This document shows positions 62,916-64,000 of a stretch of 64,000 bases of DNA, piece after piece. The number at the start of each line of letters is the position of its first letter. Positions within the stretch are counted from its first letter, which is position 1. Source of the DNA: Centropus unirufus (lineage: Eukaryota > Chordata > Aves > Cuculiformes > Centropidae); assembly GCA_013397695.1 (NCBI GenBank), contig VYZI01000086.1, forward strand, positions 885,482 to 949,481, written 5' to 3'. Made by a program: the position numbers and the translations under genes. Under the pieces are notes generated by a model. It was given only the letters and a program-made list of their open reading frames with translations, was not told where the DNA came from and did no database searches.

Positions 62916-64000
62916 GCACTCTTCTCTCACTGGCGCAGCCAGTTGGTGTGGAGGGCGTCTTTGTTGCTAATTTTCCCTAGATGTAAAAGGCTGTAATTCC
63001 CAAGTTTCTCCCAGTTCTGTGACAAAAATTCTATGCTTCTGTTAAACAGACAACTGCTCTTGCTTTAAACATGCAGTTGTGGTACTCATGCACTTGCTTT
63101 TCTAGAATAACTATTCTTCTAGTCATGTTTCCCAATATATATTAAGTTTTCTGTATGTCCTCCTCTCATAGGTGAATGGCCCAGCACTGGGCTATGCTGG
63201 GGCACGTTTTATTGTGCTATACTTATCAGATGATCCAGGTTGCTCTGTGCCATGTTCTCATTGCTTGTCACCCCAATAGTTTGTGTGCCATGTGCAGAAT
63301 TTATTAGCAATTTTAGTTTTGTCTGTTACTGGCAATATTGAACATTATGGGACTGAGAATTGGTTTGGGAAGGGAATGTTGTCCCTGTTTGTTTAAATGG
63401 TGGTGTTGATCTCCAGTGACTGAAAATGGAATTATCTTTTTCTTTTAAACCTGTTTTGTTTACTGTAAATCTAATCATCCATGCAGTACAAATGCAGTAC
63501 AGAAATTCGCATAGTCTCTAACACCATTCACATTTATGATAAAGAAAAGTATTAATTTGAACATCGAGTCCAACTGTAAAAGACTGCAGCAAGTTGCCTT
63601 TTCGGCTGTGAGTTCACTAAAGCGGTTATGTCCAGAGTTTGATTTCTTCTCTCTATTCCTCCTATCCCTCTCCCCCCACCTCCTTTCTGTTCTATTTTGG
63701 ACTATATCCTGTTTTTCAAGATCTAAAAGAAGTTACAGTTCTTTGGAATCTGGATCATAGAGTAAAGTTCATGATTGCAGCTTATCTGGTGCTCTGCTTT
63801 TAAAATATTTGTATATTTTAAAATATTACATTATAAATCCTGGAAACTGAGGTTCTTTGTTACAGCATTGATGCATCTTCTGTGTTGGGGTTCAGAGCAG
63901 ATATGCTATTTAACATCATGGCAGAAGAGGCAGAGTTGTTTAAAATTTATTCAATCATTTGTACAGTAGCTGCTGGGATGATTTACATGTGTTAATTATG
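62916..64000. other. Gene-free sequence to the window end
   Basis: No exon or repeat was recognised. The T-rich character continues, consistent with intron. Confidence 0.4.

Noticed and set aside
62464..62919. 151-codon minus-strand frame as a host gene
   Set aside because: Its peptide is the C-terminal part of CR1 ORF2, so it is a retroelement remnant.
1..64000. CRISPR arrays, bacterial operons, tRNA or rRNA genes
   Set aside because: None was seen. The tandem repeats present lack spacers, no cloverleaf or ribosomal sequence stood out, and the base composition and CR1 elements are vertebrate.

Overview
This is vertebrate, almost certainly bird, nuclear DNA. The only interspersed repeats I recognise are CR1 LINE 3' ends, with the terminal bases and ORF2 C-terminal peptides typical of avian CR1. 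I see no L1, Alu or other mammalian repeat and no bacterial gene structure. No protein in the window could be tied to a named gene, so every coding call is low confidence and gene symbols are left empty.

Layout. (1) 1-12 kb: AT-rich DNA with several short open stretches bounded by splice-like sites. Four of them (7868-7957, 5482-5662, 5348-5397, 5082-5210, minus strand) share compatible reading phases and would encode a fragment with one membrane segment. At about 12.03-12.06 kb lies a TATA box on the minus strand beside a consensus RFX X-box, the promoter element of ciliary genes. Together these suggest, without proving, a minus-strand ciliary-type gene running from 12 kb towards 3-5 kb. (2) 12-44.4 kb: long gene-free DNA with two small CR1 pieces, short tandem repeats, palindromes and some AT-rich blocks that could be conserved enhancers. 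(3) 44.45-45.41 kb: two CR1 copies in the same orientation, directly before a CpG island. (4) 45.42-47.78 kb: a large CpG island with a consensus CRE, a 287-base assembly gap, a strong splice donor and a GC-rich minisatellite of about 79-bp higher-order period. It is followed by a 101-bp tandem duplication at 47.79-47.99 kb. This is the best supported gene feature: a housekeeping-type promoter, most likely firing rightwards. (5) 48-64 kb: T-rich, G-rich sequence with several long T runs on the + strand and no convincing exon, best read as a long first intron of the gene starting at the island. Two large minus-strand CR1 copies sit in it at 58.76-59.35 and 62.35-62.92 kb.

Main limits: the gene behind the CpG island cannot be named because its coding exons are outside the window or in the gap. 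The small exon calls in the first 12 kb rest on splice signals and open frames only, and such patterns also arise by chance.
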